Source of the DNA: Halomonas getboli
Lineage (GTDB): Bacteria; Pseudomonadota; Gammaproteobacteria; Pseudomonadales; Halomonadaceae
Direction: 5' to 3'
DNA: 64,000 nt
Assembly (NCBI RefSeq): GCF_023094245.1
Contig: NZ_JALMEW010000001.1
Coordinates: forward strand, 186,001 to 250,000
In this document: positions 63,395 to 64,000 of the stretch, piece by piece
How positions within the stretch are numbered: the first letter of the stretch is position 1
Layout of the letters: every line of letters begins with the position of its first letter
The notes under the pieces: model-generated
The model's database searches: none
Told to the model about the DNA's origin: nothing
What the model saw: only the letters and a program-made list of their open reading frames with translations
Translations under genes and position numbers: made by a program

Positions 63395-64000
63395 GTCGAG
63401 GCGAAGGGCGGCGCGCCCTGATCATGGCCGGCGGCACCGGCGGTCACGTCATTCCGGCCCTGTCGCTGGCCCGGGCCCTGCAGGCCCGGGGCGTCGAGGT
63501 CGAGTGGCTGGGCAGTCCGCGTGGCATCGAGAACCGGCTGGTGCCCGAGGCCGGCCTGCCGCTGCATCGCATCGCGGTGAGCGGCCTGCGCGGCAACGGG
63601 CTGGCCGGCTGGGCGATGGCGCCGTGGCGGCTGATCGGCGCGGTGCGCCAGGCCGGCCGGGTGATACACGACTTCGATCCTCAGCTGGTGGTGGGCCTCG
63701 GCGGCTTCGCCAGCGGCCCGGGGGGGCTGGCCGCCTGGCTGGCGCGCCGGCCGCTGGTGATCCACGAGCAGAACGCCGTGGCCGGGCTGACCAACCGCGT
63801 CCTGGCGAGGATGGCGCGCGGCGTCTATGCCGCCTTCCCCCAGGCCTTTCCGGGCCGCGCCGAGGTGGTCGGCAATCCGGTGCGCGACGATATCGCCGCC
63901 ATCGGCGAGACGCCGCGCGGCGCCGCGACCATGCGCGCGCGGCCGCTGCGGCTGCTCGTGGTGGGCGGCTCGCTGGGCGCACTGGCGCTCAACCGTGGCA
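63391..64000 (+). CDS. murG: Lipid II synthase MurG, 3' end beyond window
   Basis: The first 203 codons of the GlcNAc transferase that converts lipid I to lipid II. The donor/acceptor glycine loop AGGTGGHVIPAL, GSPRGIENRLVPEAG, VVGLGGFASGPGG and IHEQNAVAGLTNR all match MurG. The ATG overlaps the ftsW stop with AAAGGAA upstream. The frame is open to the right edge. Confidence 0.97.
   Translation, partial: MSRGEGRRALIMAGGTGGHVIPALSLARALQARGVEVEWLGSPRGIENRLVPEAGLPLHRIAVSGLRGNGLAGWAMAPWRLIGAVRQAGRVIHDFDPQLVVGLGGFASGPGGLAAWLARRPLVIHEQNAVAGLTNRVLARMARGVYAAFPQAFPGRAEVVGNPVRDDIAAIGETPRGAATMRARPLRLLVVGGSLGALALNRG

Overview
The window is chromosomal housekeeping DNA from a high-GC gammaproteobacterium. 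Gene content and order (kdsD-kdsC-lptCAB-rpoN-hpf-ptsN-rapZ-ptsO divergent from mlaFEDCB-ibaG-murA, then hisG-hisD, rplM-rpsI-petABC-sspAB, and rsmI-rnpB-rsmH-ftsL-ftsI-murEF-mraY-murD-ftsW-murG) point to the Halomonadaceae (Halomonas or a close relative). That placement rests on recognised proteins and synteny, not on a database search. The genes are tightly packed, with many ATGA or TGATG stop/start overlaps.

Layout. 1-1289: the truncated start of an NAD-dependent formate dehydrogenase gamma subunit gene, divergent from a ModE/LysR-like regulator. 1348-9294: a putrescine/polyamine catabolic cluster (NhaC-family transporter, puuA, puuD, spuC-like aminotransferase, puuC, a small tautomerase, puuR). 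9350-12615: gatCAB for Glu-tRNA(Gln)/Asp-tRNA(Asn) amidation. 12776-25192: mreBCD-maf-rng-yhdP-tldD, then darP divergent from tldE/pmbA; this joins cell shape, RNA processing, envelope lipid transport and the TldD/E protease. 25280-32347 (minus): the kdsDC-lptCAB-rpoN-hpf-ptsN-rapZ-ptsO block, covering Kdo synthesis, LPS export, sigma-54, ribosome hibernation and the nitrogen PTS. 32535-39397 (plus): mlaFEDCB, ibaG, murA, hisG, hisD. 39476-43567: a DegS/AlgW protease, a Nif3-like protein, zapG and zapE. 43935-48888: rplM-rpsI, the cytochrome bc1 complex petABC, and sspAB. 48980-52304 (minus): lpoA-yraN-diaA-dolP. 52351-64000: rsmI, the RNase P RNA gene, and the division and cell wall (dcw) cluster from rsmH to a murG cut by the right edge.

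The window is dominated by envelope biogenesis: peptidoglycan precursors (murA, murE, murF, mraY, murD, murG), their polymerisation and its regulators (ftsW, ftsI, ftsL, lpoA, mreBCD), LPS (kdsC, kdsD, lptABC) and outer-membrane lipid asymmetry (mla, yhdP, dolP). No phage, transposase, CRISPR array, defence island or secondary-metabolite cluster was seen, so there is no obvious accessory system here.

The unusual signals lie between and at the edges of genes. mreC appears to start at an ATC codon. Arrays of a GAGG-containing heptamer begin at the stop codons of several genes. Two structured, possibly dispersed repeat elements are present (about 22990-23190 and 43607-43744). A sigma-54-like promoter faces rpoN. 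mraZ is missing in front of rsmH. A 31-codon frame bridges ftsI and murE.
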